From Roseivirga sp. BDSF3-8 (lineage in GTDB: Bacteria > Bacteroidota > Bacteroidia > Cytophagales > Cyclobacteriaceae), in contig NZ_JBGNFV010000001.1 in NCBI RefSeq assembly GCF_041449215.1, forward strand, positions 2,207,001-2,271,000: a stretch of 64,000 nt of DNA, written 5' to 3'. How positions within the stretch are numbered: the stretch's first letter is position 1; the number at the start of each line of letters is the position of its first letter. Under the pieces are notes generated by a model. It was given only the letters and a program-made list of their open reading frames with translations, ran no database searches and was not told the origin of the DNA. Position numbers and translations under genes: made by a program. This document shows, piece after piece, positions 27,720 through 37,660 of the stretch.

Positions 27720-27986
27720 TCTCCACCCCTCATTTAATTTTCTGATTTTCAAACATTTTCACCCCAAGGTGATTTATAGCTTTAGATCTGTGAATAGCTA
27801 ACCAAGTGAAAAATAGGTGTTTAGCTATTCTTATAACACAAATCACTTTTCTCAACTCAAACCCGTTAGTGTTTTACTAAATATTAACAAATTAAGGGAC
27901 CTGCCATTGGCAGGTCCCTTATGTTTATTATCTAATAAAACAAAAGGTCATACATTAGGTACTAATAAGGCAATCCCGAATTGTGC
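27720..27986 (+). other. Intergenic region with two strong hairpins
   Basis: Non-coding stretch before the BamA-like gene. It has a 10-bp inverted repeat (GAATAGCTAA 27792-27801, TTAGCTATTC 27821-27830) and a 12-bp perfect hairpin with a 3-base loop (AAGGGACCTGCC 27894-27905, GGCAGGTCCCTT 27909-27920). The second has no T run on either strand and follows an existing tRNA terminator. A small RNA or a structured leader are both possible. Confidence 0.4.
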
Positions 27987-29954
27987 ATGACCGATATTGA
28001 GAGAATACTGAGTTACTTTTCATCTTCCTTTCGGAGGTCTTACCATATTATTTACCTCTGCTGTATTATCAGTGTAACCGCTGCTGCCCAGGTGCCTGTG
28101 GATGTGCCCGGTGAGCCCGATTCTGTGCGGGTCAGGAGAAGCGAGATGATCATCCTTCATGATACGCTGATTGTCCCCTATCGTGATACCGTCATGGTGA
28201 TTCCGGGAGGAGAAAGCTGGCAGGTAAGACCAAACCCCTATTACCGGAGCGCTGCACTTTATGATTCACTTGAAAATGAAGCAGGGGAGGACGGCATTAC
28301 CGCAGAGCTTTTCCGGCTTTTTTTCCGGCCTATTGCTCAGGATATCTATCGATCCGATACCATCGTTCAAAGTGAAATCTACTATGAACCCTACAGGCGG
28401 GGAATCATCAATCAGGTCTCTGTGGAAGAGGTGCCTATAATCGGCGGTGATATTATTGATACCACAAGAGAAACCAAAGGCAAAAGCTTTCTGAACCGTG
28501 TACTACCTCCTACAAGTAAACGGTTGATCCTGGCAAACATTTTATTTACAGTCGGTGATACCCTTGACCCATTCATTATTGCGGATAGTGAGAGGCTTCT
28601 GAGACAGTTGCCCTATGTCCGCGATGCACGCATTTATGTCTTAAATGACTTGAGTGAGCCCGGAGAAGTAAGTGCTACCATAGTGATTCAGCCACGGTTT
28701 CCATTGTCATTCACAGGCCGCTTCGATGGGTTTAGAAACTATAGTCTCTTACTTGTTAATAGAAATATCGGTGGCTCGGGAAACCAGATACAGGCAGGCT
28801 ATGTCAGAAACCGAAACTCGCAGCAACCTAACGGTTATGAAGCCTCCTTCACAAGTCGTAATCTCGGGCATTCCTTTACACAGGTAAGTCTCTCTCTGGC
28901 AGATAACTGGTTAGAAGAGAGAAAACTTCTGACTTTTTCTAAGCCTTTTATTAGCCCTCTTACAGAATATGGTGGAGGGTTTGAAGCAGGAAGTATTTCC
29001 AGACGCGAGAGCCGGATATATGCAGATACCACCTACTTCTCACCGGTCTCGTTTCAGTTTCAGGATGGCTGGTTTGGTCGCGCCATTACATTTGGTCAAC
29101 AGCGCAGGAGAACCCTCACCGGCGCTTTGCGGCTAGGTAATTATGATTTTCAAAAGAGACCGGAAGTAAAGGCTGATAGCAATATCAGGTTTCAGGACCG
29201 TCAGTTTGTCCTGACCTCACTTACCTATCAATACCGGAGATACCTTAAGTCAAATTATATTTTCGCATTCGGAATTACAGAGGATTTACCCGTAGGGTAT
29301 TCTGCTTCGCTGATCGCTGGCAGAGACTTTTCAGAATTTGGCAACAGACCCTACCTGGGCGGCCGTGTGGGGTGGGCCTTTTACTATCCTCCGATCGGGT
29401 ATATACACTTCAACTATGGGATGGGTGGCTTAAGAGAAAACGGAGAATGGTCAGGTTTAGCTAACAGATACAGGGTAGATTATTTCATGCCCATACTTCT
29501 GGTAGGGAGTACCAGGGTGCGAAACTTTGCCCGACTACAGGTAAACAAGGGGGTGGATGCATTTGCTCCTGAAACGGACGAGCTTGATGATGATATTCGC
29601 GGACTGCATGGAGAAGGTATGGCCCTCAGAACCTTGTGGAGTGGCTCCATAGAGAGTGTCTGGTTTACCCCCGGGTCCCTATATGGGTTCAGGTTTGCCC
29701 CTTATGGATTCGTAGATATGGGGGCCTTGCCGGAAGACCGGGACCGCCCCCGTGGTGAGCTATATGCAGGGGTAGGAGCCGGGTGCCGTATCAGAAATGA
29801 GAGCCTCGTATTCCGGACCATTGAGTTTCATACCACCCTGTATCCGGCACCACCCCTGGGAGGGTCGGCACTGCAGTTCTATATTTCCTTATCGGCACCC
29901 TTTGCCTTTCAAGACCTTTTTAATCCAAAGCCCCGCATCGAGCCTTTTGATTGA
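27987..29954 (+). CDS. BamA/TamA-like outer-membrane beta-barrel protein
   Basis: A 655-residue outer-membrane protein. The ATG at 27987 is followed by a signal segment IIYLCCIISVTAAAQ. Residues ~180-235 form a POTRA-like domain (LANILFTVGDTLDPFIIADSERLLRQLPYVRDARIYV), followed by a large barrel ending with the FQDLFNPKPRIEPFD tail. This is the layout of the BamA/TamA (Omp85) superfamily and Bacteroidota surface-antigen proteins, although no full POTRA array is seen. The substrate is unknown. It is convergent with the M14 gene, three bases apart. Confidence 0.75.
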   Translation: MTDIERILSYFSSSFRRSYHIIYLCCIISVTAAAQVPVDVPGEPDSVRVRRSEMIILHDTLIVPYRDTVMVIPGGESWQVRPNPYYRSAALYDSLENEAGEDGITAELFRLFFRPIAQDIYRSDTIVQSEIYYEPYRRGIINQVSVEEVPIIGGDIIDTTRETKGKSFLNRVLPPTSKRLILANILFTVGDTLDPFIIADSERLLRQLPYVRDARIYVLNDLSEPGEVSATIVIQPRFPLSFTGRFDGFRNYSLLLVNRNIGGSGNQIQAGYVRNRNSQQPNGYEASFTSRNLGHSFTQVSLSLADNWLEERKLLTFSKPFISPLTEYGGGFEAGSISRRESRIYADTTYFSPVSFQFQDGWFGRAITFGQQRRRTLTGALRLGNYDFQKRPEVKADSNIRFQDRQFVLTSLTYQYRRYLKSNYIFAFGITEDLPVGYSASLIAGRDFSEFGNRPYLGGRVGWAFYYPPIGYIHFNYGMGGLRENGEWSGLANRYRVDYFMPILLVGSTRVRNFARLQVNKGVDAFAPETDELDDDIRGLHGEGMALRTLWSGSIESVWFTPGSLYGFRFAPYGFVDMGALPEDRDRPRGELYAGVGAGCRIRNESLVFRTIEFHTTLYPAPPLGGSALQFYISLSAPFAFQDLFNPKPRIEPFD

Positions 29955-29957
29955 GGT

Positions 29958-32513
29958 TTAATCCTGCCCCACAAAGAATACTGCATTACCAAACAGCAGC
30001 TTGCCATTCTGCCAGAAAGCCCTGAACAGGGGATTATCTGCCATATAAATAATTCGGCCGTTGCCTATTTCTTTCACACCGAAGACCAGGCTTTGATTCA
30101 ACCGCTCAGAGGCAATGCTTCCTGAGAAGCCACTAATCTTATCCGAAGCACTTTGGAGGGACACCACATTCCAGCCATCCTGCAGGTAGGCATAATTATT
30201 CCCCGGGAGTTTTAGCGTGAAGTATGTGTCAGGGTATCCAAAAGCCAGAGGGTGGGTATTATCAACCCGGGTTTTGTATATACTGCCAGGAATATAGTTA
30301 CGGATAAACTGTCTTTCGCGGTCTTCGTATTTACTCAGTATTTCCTTCTCTGACCTTTCTTTTTCCTTCTGCTCAAAGCGTTTTTTCTCCTCCTCAGAAG
30401 CAAATGACTGTAGCGCTCCCCCGTCCTCATCTGCGAATGCTGATAGCGCATTTTGCATAAGTATAAGCCGGCCCCCCTCACGTATCCAGTTTTTAAGCTT
30501 ACCCTTGAATTCATCATTTAGGAACTGGCCATAGTAACCATTAGGCATAATCAGCACATCAAAGTCAGAAAGGTTCACTTCAGAGATATAATCTGTATAT
30601 AAAGTAGTCACAGGGTAATCAATCTGCTGATCGAAAAAGTGCCACACTTCACCATAAGCCAGTGAACTGACGTAATCTCCAGCCACCAAGGCCACAGACG
30701 GCTTTTCCATATACCTTACTCTATCCGATCCGAAGTCCGATCCACTCGTAACAAACCCGGTGGTAACCGGTATTATCTCCTGACCCGTCTCATTGGCATG
30801 ATCAGTAAGGATAGTAGCCAGCTTACCCCCCATGGATTCATTTCCGGTACTGGTTATGATTAACGTACCCCGGCCATACTCCCTTCCGTCAATGCTGAAA
30901 GGCCTTTCAGCATATCGAACCTTTACACCCTCCTTTAGTAAGTGAGAGAGGGTTTTCAAATCCTCAAGGCTTTGCCAGGGAATGAGGTAGGCATAAGCAT
31001 CCTGTGAAAGATCGATTTTTTTAGTCGTATCATCCCTGCCAGTGGTGGATTGAGCATCAAGTCTCTTTGTGAGAGCATAGGTGTCAAGGCCGTATGCATA
31101 AGGTACCGCCCAAGCCGTTATGTCATAGGTTACAGAGTCTACCAGCTTACTTTCCGGCTCAAACAGCACACTTAGTAGGGTGCTCTTAGGTTGATAGGCG
31201 CTAATGACGATGTCTTTATCGCTCGTAGTAAAGGAAGCGTTATGCTGTCCGGTAAGGTAGCGAAAGCCGCTCAGGCGGCTTCCACGGGTGGTGTAGCCAT
31301 ACTCAATGCCCTGCTGTCCGAGCCATTTTGTCAGCATATTTACCTTGTCAGGGTTCTCTTCGCCACGTATCACATACGCTTTATACTTCCCTGCAGGGTT
31401 ACTGACAGCCTCATCATAAAACCTTTCAAACTCCGTTAAAACCTCCCCGGAATTTTTACTGGTTACTTCCACCGTGCTCAACCCTGCCGTGTGGTGATGG
31501 GCTATTCTGTCTTTAAGCGTTAGCGTATCGCCCTCAGCCGTAATCACACCAAGGCCCGCCCGGCCACTGCCACCTTGTTCATAGGTCATACCAATGGCCC
31601 CATTGTACGTTGGGTAAGTGTCTCCATAACTGGGGTAGAATAAGTCAAAACGTTCCCGGGTAAAATAGAGCCAATTATTTTCATCAAAGTACCGGGCATG
31701 GTTTTTTCCTATTCTGGTCTGAAACTCCCGCTGGAAAGGAGTGATCACCTCATGAAAAGGTTCTGCTGCCGGAGCAAAGTAGTAAGGCTCATTTATACCC
31801 TGCTCATGAAAGTCCGCATGCACATGAGGTAACCATTTGTTATACTCCTCCAGGCGCGCTTTCGACTCCTTTTGGGTCTGCCAGGCCCAGTCACGGTTCA
31901 GGTCAAAAAGATAGTGGTTCGCCCTGCCATTAGGCCATGGCTCCATATGTTCAGCCGCCATAGGGTATGGGTTGTATGTGGCACCTGATACACGATTGTA
32001 AAAGTTTACGTACCGTTCTCTGCCATCGGGATTCAGACATGCATCAAGTATAACTACAGTATTTTTAAGCCATTCCTGACTTTCCTCATTGGCAGGATTA
32101 CCCAGGTGATACAAGGTTGCCATGCCAGCCTCCGTACTTACCGACTCATTGCCATGTACATTGTAACTAAGCCATACTACAGCAACAGGCTCCCCTTCCG
32201 GCTGACCGGGTAAGATACCTGCTCTTTTCAGGTTATCCGTTCTTATTTCCTCAAGCCTCTCCAGGTTTTCAGGTGAGGATACGTAGGCCAGTAAGAGCGG
32301 GCGGTACTCATAAGTACGTCCGTATTCCTTTACTTGCACACGGTCGCTTTGCTCACCTACATGTTCATAGTAGTCAGTTACCCGGTAGTGGTGCGTAAAA
32401 CGCTCCCCCAACTGATAGCCCAGAAATTCTGATGGGGCTTTAAGGCTTTGGGCTCCTGCCGGAAAGACGAGAGCAAAGAAAAAGATAGCCGCAATAATTG
32501 ATTTGTAAGTCAT
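29958..32513 (-). CDS. Secreted M14-family zinc carboxypeptidase
   Basis: An 851-residue metallopeptidase with an N-terminal signal peptide (MTYKSIIAAIFFFALVFPAGAQ). Zinc ligands His120 and Glu123 lie in NVHGNES, the third His is in VHADFHEQG (about residue 236), and the catalytic Glu is likely Glu312 in GMTYEQGG. The catalytic domain covers roughly residues 25-350; the rest is a long C-terminal extension. It would trim peptides outside the cell or in the periplasm. Length exceeds classic carboxypeptidases but is normal for the Bacteroidota group. Confidence 0.9.
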   Translation of the reverse strand: MTYKSIIAAIFFFALVFPAGAQSLKAPSEFLGYQLGERFTHHYRVTDYYEHVGEQSDRVQVKEYGRTYEYRPLLLAYVSSPENLERLEEIRTDNLKRAGILPGQPEGEPVAVVWLSYNVHGNESVSTEAGMATLYHLGNPANEESQEWLKNTVVILDACLNPDGRERYVNFYNRVSGATYNPYPMAAEHMEPWPNGRANHYLFDLNRDWAWQTQKESKARLEEYNKWLPHVHADFHEQGINEPYYFAPAAEPFHEVITPFQREFQTRIGKNHARYFDENNWLYFTRERFDLFYPSYGDTYPTYNGAIGMTYEQGGSGRAGLGVITAEGDTLTLKDRIAHHHTAGLSTVEVTSKNSGEVLTEFERFYDEAVSNPAGKYKAYVIRGEENPDKVNMLTKWLGQQGIEYGYTTRGSRLSGFRYLTGQHNASFTTSDKDIVISAYQPKSTLLSVLFEPESKLVDSVTYDITAWAVPYAYGLDTYALTKRLDAQSTTGRDDTTKKIDLSQDAYAYLIPWQSLEDLKTLSHLLKEGVKVRYAERPFSIDGREYGRGTLIITSTGNESMGGKLATILTDHANETGQEIIPVTTGFVTSGSDFGSDRVRYMEKPSVALVAGDYVSSLAYGEVWHFFDQQIDYPVTTLYTDYISEVNLSDFDVLIMPNGYYGQFLNDEFKGKLKNWIREGGRLILMQNALSAFADEDGGALQSFASEEEKKRFEQKEKERSEKEILSKYEDRERQFIRNYIPGSIYKTRVDNTHPLAFGYPDTYFTLKLPGNNYAYLQDGWNVVSLQSASDKISGFSGSIASERLNQSLVFGVKEIGNGRIIYMADNPLFRAFWQNGKLLFGNAVFFVGQD

Positions 32514-32608
32514 ATATAAGAGTCGGTATTAACAGCAAAAAATAAACGTTCCGCTATATCCCTGCAATGGACAGTTGTAAATACGGTCTGAAATTAATGT
32601 AAAGACTA

Positions 32609-33118
32609 TTAATTGACGCTGAGCCGCCTGATGAGGGCCTCATGTTCAGGATAAGCTTCAGCTAGCCTACTGCCATCTGCCAATTCAAAATCCTCGAACT
32701 CAAAACCCGGAGCTACTGCGCAGCCCATCAGGGTATAAGAAAGCGGATTATTCACCTCTGCTGCAAACCAGCTGTTTGCAGGTATCAGTAATTGCATATG
32801 TTCACCCCTAGTCACACCAGGCCCCAGAATATGGGTGCTAAGGCTCCCCTTTTGGTCTATCACATATAGCGTAAGGCTGGAGCCCGCATGGTAGTACCAC
32901 AGTTCATCGCTACGCAGTCGATGAAAAGCTGAAATTTCTGACTCATTCAGCAAAAAATAGATAGATGTATAGTAATGCCTTGCCGATCCATAGTGAGACA
33001 AAGCCTTTTCATCAGAGATTTTTCCTTCTGCCCGGTACATTTCTTTATACCACCCACCTTCAGGATGCTTTTTCAGGGATAGTTGCTCAATCCAGAAGGG
33101 TCCTTCGCTCTTACGCAT
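32609..33118 (-). CDS. Cupin DUF985-family protein
   Basis: A 169-residue RmlC-like cupin. The DUF985 pattern is seen in LKKHPEGGWYKEMYR (residues 15-29), TSIYFLLNESEISAFHRLRSDELWYYHAGSS and SWFAAEVNNPLSYTLMGCAVAPGFEFEDF. It may be a sugar epimerase-like or metal-binding enzyme. The gene sits six bases upstream of the SemiSWEET gene, on the same strand, and the two may be cotranscribed with SemiSWEET first. Confidence 0.88.
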   Translation of the reverse strand: MRKSEGPFWIEQLSLKKHPEGGWYKEMYRAEGKISDEKALSHYGSARHYYTSIYFLLNESEISAFHRLRSDELWYYHAGSSLTLYVIDQKGSLSTHILGPGVTRGEHMQLLIPANSWFAAEVNNPLSYTLMGCAVAPGFEFEDFELADGSRLAEAYPEHEALIRRLSVN

Positions 33119-33124
33119 AGTTTT

Positions 33125-33412
33125 TTATTTTTCGGAATACTGCCGGTGGTCACGGTCCTTTTTCCGGTTTTTTAATTTCATGATCAATATGGCTCCCGAA
33201 AGGAGAATAGTGATATAATTTGCCAGAATAATGGGTAAGTCATTTTTTACGATGCCATAAATCAGCCATAAGGCGATGCCAATCACAAAGGCGCTATACA
33301 TGCCAAGCGATATACCACGGGTGTCATTGGTTCGTAGCGTATGCAATACCTGTGGAACAAAAGAGAAAGTGGTAAGTGTGGCAGCTAAAAGGCCGATGAT
33401 TGTGATGATCAT
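33125..33412 (-). CDS. SemiSWEET-type sugar transporter
   Basis: A 95-residue membrane protein with three helices and the family motif TFSFVPQVLHTLR (FVPQ at 18-21, the PQ-loop). SemiSWEETs are the bacterial half-size relatives of plant SWEETs and dimerise to move sugars across the inner membrane. A basic tail (KNRKKDRDHR) faces the cytoplasm. It runs six bases ahead of the DUF985 cupin gene on the same strand, an arrangement that may link the cupin to sugar handling, which is inference. Confidence 0.88.
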   Translation of the reverse strand: MIITIIGLLAATLTTFSFVPQVLHTLRTNDTRGISLGMYSAFVIGIALWLIYGIVKNDLPIILANYITILLSGAILIMKLKNRKKDRDHRQYSEK

Positions 33413-33528
33413 GGATTAAATTAAAAAGGTATCTGCCGATAAATAAAGAAATGAATCATCTTTATCATTCCGGAGCGAACCATCAGGAAGAAATTCCCTT
33501 TAGGAAAGATATCAGTTACCAGTAAACT

Positions 33529-34089
33529 ATGGGAGGAAAAAAGGATTTGTTATACTTTGTGGCTTTGCTGCCGCCGGATGAAATCCGTAGGGAGGTCACA
33601 TTAATAAAGGAGTCTTTTTATGAAAAATACAAGACCAAAGCGGCCTTGAAGAGCCCTCCTCACATTACCCTTCACATGCCCTTTCGCTGGAAGCCGGAAA
33701 AAGAAAACCTACTACACGAGTTGTTTAGCTCATTTTCTTCTCAGGTTACCCCCTTTCCTGTTGAAATCAATGGCTTTGAAGCGTTTCCTCCCAGGGTCAT
33801 TTTTTTAAATGTGTCAGAGAATCATGAGATGGCCAGTGTTCAGAAAGATCTGGTGAGAAGAATGCGTACTAATCTCAATTTGCTTAATGCGAATTATAAA
33901 GACCGCCCCTTCAGGCCACATATGACCGTAGCTTTCCGTGATCTGAAAAAGCCTATGTTCAATGAAGCGTGGGAGGAGGTAAAAGACGAGGGAGCTTCCT
34001 TCAGCTTTGAGGCAAAGGAGCTCACTTTACTTAAAAACATAAACGGCAAGTGGGAAACTCACAGGCAATATTCATTCAACGAAAAATGA
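33529..34089 (+). CDS. 2H phosphoesterase (2'-5' RNA ligase-like)
   Basis: A 186-residue protein with the two catalytic motifs of 2H phosphoesterases: HITLHMPF in the first half and HMTVAF in the second (HxTx pairs). The family includes RNA 2',3'-cyclic phosphodiesterases and LigT. The protein has no signal peptide and is cytoplasmic. Its 3' end overlaps the convergent DUF6702 gene by 14 bases. Confidence 0.88.
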   Translation: MGGKKDLLYFVALLPPDEIRREVTLIKESFYEKYKTKAALKSPPHITLHMPFRWKPEKENLLHELFSSFSSQVTPFPVEINGFEAFPPRVIFLNVSENHEMASVQKDLVRRMRTNLNLLNANYKDRPFRPHMTVAFRDLKKPMFNEAWEEVKDEGASFSFEAKELTLLKNINGKWETHRQYSFNEK

Positions 34090-34555
34090 CTTGTTCTTTA
34101 TCGCTTCTTCTGAAAATATAGCTACGCAAATCCTTTTGCCTGTCAATATGCACCAGGTTTTGCTGGTCGTCGAACTCATTAAAAAGCAATGTATTTCTTA
34201 AAGACAGGTTTTCAGTATCAGAGGCAGGGATTTCAAAATATGCCCATAAAGCCTCTTCCTCAAATTCCGACCCCAGGTAGCGTATAGTCAAGCGCTTTTT
34301 ATTCTTTTTCAGATGAAAATTGTCGTTGATATAGCGCATGATGAGTGTATCCCTTTCCGCCTGACTGGCCTCAAGGATATCAAAAGAGATACCATATGCT
34401 GATCTGATCCCTTTCTCCAGGTCATCCGAAAACATACGCTGGCTTACCTCTATGCTTTGCCTGTTCATATTATAGCTCATTTCTGTAACCGCCACGTGAA
34501 AGGGGTGCGTAAATATGCCTGCTATGGCCAGAATATAAAGAATTGCTGTGTTCAT
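34076..34555 (-). CDS. DUF6702-family exported protein
   Basis: A 159-residue protein with a short N-terminal hydrophobic segment (MNTAILYILAIAGIFTHPF) that serves as a signal or anchor. The HPFHVAVTEMSYN and SQRMFSDDLEKGIRSAYG stretches match DUF6702, a Bacteroidota family often adjacent to HupE/UreJ-type genes. It is transcribed divergently from the HupE-like gene, which agrees with that habit. Molecular role unknown, perhaps connected to metal handling. Confidence 0.8.
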   Translation of the reverse strand: MNTAILYILAIAGIFTHPFHVAVTEMSYNMNRQSIEVSQRMFSDDLEKGIRSAYGISFDILEASQAERDTLIMRYINDNFHLKKNKKRLTIRYLGSEFEEEALWAYFEIPASDTENLSLRNTLLFNEFDDQQNLVHIDRQKDLRSYIFRRSDKEQVIFR

Positions 34556-34678
34556 TTCGTAAATACCCGTAAATCTTTTCCTGCTTTATACTACAAATTA
34601 CGCACCCGTTATGTCCCTTCCTTATTTTTTGTGCATTTTTGGGGCTTCGAAATCGCAAATCAAAGCGAAAACCTGTTT

Positions 34679-35263
34679 ATGAACACATTTTCCCTGTATT
34701 TTAATTTAGGGATCGACCACATTCTCGATATTGATGGTATTGACCATATCATCTTTATTTTTGCTCTTTGTGCCATCTATCAGCTAAAAGACTGGCGTAA
34801 AGTGCTGATTTTAGTAACGGCCTTTACACTGGGGCATTCCATTACCCTGGCCCTCAGTATATTTGATGTGATAAGAGTTAAGACCAGCCTGGTGGAATTT
34901 CTCATTCCTGTTACAATTTTCATCACCAGCGTCAGCAATCTTTTTAAGTCGGATTTCGGCAGGCCTGCTTCCTACATGCAACTCAACTATGCCTTTGCCG
35001 GCGGTTTTGGGCTTATTCACGGTATGGGTTTCGCCAATGCGCTGCGTGGATTACTAGGTCTTAGAAAGGACATTGGTGAGGAATTATTTGCCTTTAACCT
35101 TGGTATTGAAGTAGGGCAAATTGCTATTGTTGCAATTTTTTTATTCATATCCTTTATATTTATTGGTCTCTTTGGAGTATCCCGTAAACAGTGGAATACC
35201 ATTATATCCGCTGCCATAGCCGGAATCTCCGTTATGTTAATGATCGAAAATAAGTTTTGGTAA
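34679..35263 (+). CDS. HupE/UreJ-family membrane protein
   Basis: A 194-residue polytopic protein. The ATG at 34679 is used because the region upstream lacks hydrophobic character and overlaps the divergent gene. The family signatures are LGIDHILDIDGIDHIIFIFAL with two His-rich turns, and GFGLIHGMGFANAL; six hydrophobic helices are predicted. HupE/UreJ members are nickel- or metal-related permeases or hydrogenase/urease accessories; neither enzyme is in the window. The M1 peptidase gene begins 14 bases downstream. Confidence 0.85.
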   Translation: MNTFSLYFNLGIDHILDIDGIDHIIFIFALCAIYQLKDWRKVLILVTAFTLGHSITLALSIFDVIRVKTSLVEFLIPVTIFITSVSNLFKSDFGRPASYMQLNYAFAGGFGLIHGMGFANALRGLLGLRKDIGEELFAFNLGIEVGQIAIVAIFLFISFIFIGLFGVSRKQWNTIISAAIAGISVMLMIENKFW

Positions 35264-35277
35264 ACTATAATCTTAAA

Positions 35278-37584
35278 ATGGGTAGACTACTTCTCGCTTT
35301 AATCATTACCCTAACCCCTCTTTTTTCCTTTGCTCAGAGCACTTCCAATCATGGAAATAAGTTTGAGCAACTTAATCCTGAATTAAGATCCCCTAATGTG
35401 TATCGTACTGCCAGTGGTGCCCCCGGCCATCAGTATTGGCAGCAGCAGGCAGATTATAAAATGGAGATCGAATTGGATGATAGGAATCAGCGGATTACCG
35501 GTTCGGAAACCATCACCTACACAAATAACTCCCCCGATGTACTGGAGTACCTATGGGTGCAGTTAGATCAGAATGTTCGTGCAGAAGATGCTGACAAATA
35601 TAAGATCGCCACCAACAAGATAGACGAAGAGACCGATCTGGAAGACCTCCAGGGAATCATCGGGTATGATTTTGATGGTGGGTTTAAGATCAGTGCCGTT
35701 AAAAATACTGATGGTAGCGAACTTGACTATACCATAAATAAAACCATGATGCGGGTAGAACTCGAGCAGCCTCTTAAGCCTGGCGATAAGTTCTCCTTTG
35801 GTATCGACTGGTCATATAATATCAATGACCGCCTTTATATGGGTGGCCGTTCCGGCTATGAGCATTTTGAGGAAAATGATAACTATCTGTACACAATAGC
35901 CCAGTTCTTTCCCCGCATGGCAGTGTACAGTGATGTAGAGGGCTGGCAAAACAAGCAGTTCCATGGCAGAGGCGAGTTTGCCCTTCCTTTTGGTGACTAC
36001 GAGGTGAAGATTACGGTGCCTTCAGATCATATGGTTGGAGCTACCGGTACCTTGCAAAATGCAGGTGATGTGCTTACCAGCAAAGAGATGGAGCGCTGGG
36101 AAGCAGCAAAAAGCAGCTACGACAAGCCTGTGATCATCCGCACTGAGTCTGAAGCTAAGAAAATCGAGAAACGTAAGTCTACTGAAAAATCGACCTGGGT
36201 TTTTCAGGCGGATAGTGTGAGAGACTTTGCCTTTGCCTCATCCCGTAAATTTATCTGGGACGCCATGGCTGTAGACATTAATGGCAAAGACGTGATGGCC
36301 ATGTCTTACTACCCCAAAGAAGGTAACCCTCTTTGGGAACAGTACTCTACAGAAGTAGTCGCACATACGCTGAAGGTGTATTCGCGAATGACGATAGACT
36401 ATCCTTACCCCAAGGCCATCAGCGTACATGCTGCTGATATCGGCATGGAGTATCCTATGATCTGCTTCAACTTCGGTCGCCCTGAAAAGGACGGGACGTA
36501 TACCAGCAAGACTAAGTATGGTATGATTGGTGTGATCATTCACGAAGTTGGACATAACTTCTTTCCCATGATCGTAAATAGCGATGAGCGGCAGTGGACC
36601 TGGATGGATGAGGGGCTCAATACGTTTGTGCAGTTTATCACTGAGCAGGAGTGGGACCGCAATTATCCTTCACGCCGCGGGCCTGCCCACAAGATCGTGG
36701 ACTATATGAAAAGTAGCCCGGATCAGCTGGAGCCAATCATGACCAATTCCGAAAATATTGTACAGTTTGGTAACAATGCGTATGCGAAACCTGCTACAGC
36801 CCTGAATATTCTTCGCGAGACAGTGATGGGGCGCGAGCTTTTCGATTACGCATTTAAAGAGTATGCGGAGAGATGGGCTTTCAAACACCCTACTCCGGAA
36901 GATTTCTTCCGTACCATGGAAGATGCCAGTGGAGTAGATTTGGATTGGTATTGGAGAGGTTGGTTCTATAGCATTGACCCCGTCGATATTGCTATAGAAG
37001 ATGTTAAGCTTTACACCCTTAACACCATGAATCCTGAGATCGAAAATGCTATTGCACGCTCTCAGCGTGATAGCGAAAAGACCGTTACCCAGATCAATAA
37101 TGAAAAGGATGTGCCTGAGACAGTGGTGGAGCGTAAACCTGAGTTGAAGGACTTCTATAACGAGTATGATGATCTGGATGTAACCAAGGCAGATGTGCAG
37201 GAGTATAAGGAGTTCCTTTCTACATTAAATAATAGGGAGAGGAACCTGCTGAAAGAAGGGTACAACTTTTATGAGGTTACCTTCAAAAATGTAGGTGGCT
37301 TGGTCATGCCCCTCATTCTCGAGTTTTATTATGAAGACGGCAGCATGGAAAAGATGCATATTCCTGCAGAAGTGTGGAGAATGAACGAGGATAGTGCTAC
37401 CAAAGTCTTTGCTACTATGAAAACCATTGACCGTATCGTAATGGATCCGCAGAAAGAGACAGCCGACATTGACCTGTCAAACAATGTGTGGCCTAAAGAG
37501 GAAATGCCATCACGCTTCGACCTTTTCAAAGAGAAAAAAGAAGCTAATCCTATGCAGAAAAAAGACAGCCGCAGTAAGCCATAA
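35278..37584 (+). CDS. Secreted M1-family aminopeptidase
   Basis: A 768-residue metallopeptidase. The ATG at 35278 begins a signal peptide (MGRLLLALIITLTPLFSFAQ); an upstream TTG is ignored. The zinc site is HEVGH (422-426) with Glu445 eighteen residues later in WMDEG, the HExxH-x18-E gluzincin pattern. The usual GAMEN substrate motif reads GMEYP in this group, so it belongs to the Bacteroidota M1 branch. It acts in the periplasm or outside, releasing N-terminal amino acids. A strong terminator follows. Confidence 0.92.
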   Translation: MGRLLLALIITLTPLFSFAQSTSNHGNKFEQLNPELRSPNVYRTASGAPGHQYWQQQADYKMEIELDDRNQRITGSETITYTNNSPDVLEYLWVQLDQNVRAEDADKYKIATNKIDEETDLEDLQGIIGYDFDGGFKISAVKNTDGSELDYTINKTMMRVELEQPLKPGDKFSFGIDWSYNINDRLYMGGRSGYEHFEENDNYLYTIAQFFPRMAVYSDVEGWQNKQFHGRGEFALPFGDYEVKITVPSDHMVGATGTLQNAGDVLTSKEMERWEAAKSSYDKPVIIRTESEAKKIEKRKSTEKSTWVFQADSVRDFAFASSRKFIWDAMAVDINGKDVMAMSYYPKEGNPLWEQYSTEVVAHTLKVYSRMTIDYPYPKAISVHAADIGMEYPMICFNFGRPEKDGTYTSKTKYGMIGVIIHEVGHNFFPMIVNSDERQWTWMDEGLNTFVQFITEQEWDRNYPSRRGPAHKIVDYMKSSPDQLEPIMTNSENIVQFGNNAYAKPATALNILRETVMGRELFDYAFKEYAERWAFKHPTPEDFFRTMEDASGVDLDWYWRGWFYSIDPVDIAIEDVKLYTLNTMNPEIENAIARSQRDSEKTVTQINNEKDVPETVVERKPELKDFYNEYDDLDVTKADVQEYKEFLSTLNNRERNLLKEGYNFYEVTFKNVGGLVMPLILEFYYEDGSMEKMHIPAEVWRMNEDSATKVFATMKTIDRIVMDPQKETADIDLSNNVWPKEEMPSRFDLFKEKKEANPMQKKDSRSKP

Positions 37585-37608
37585 GGAAACTGCGCGTATA
37601 CTATACCA

Positions 37609-37643
37609 AAGAGGCTGGCCGTTCATATGGCCAGCCTCTTTTG
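37609..37643 (+). terminator. Terminator after M1 peptidase gene
   Basis: A 12-bp stem AAGAGGCTGGCC/GGCCAGCCTCTT with an 8-base loop and a short T run, 25 bases after the stop codon, between convergent genes. Confidence 0.8.
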
Positions 37644-37660
37644 CGTTTAAAGTACATGTA

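Noticed and set aside
34457-34678. 74-codon extension of the HupE-like gene
   Set aside because: It overlaps the divergent DUF6702 gene and is not membrane-like, unlike the family's N-terminus.
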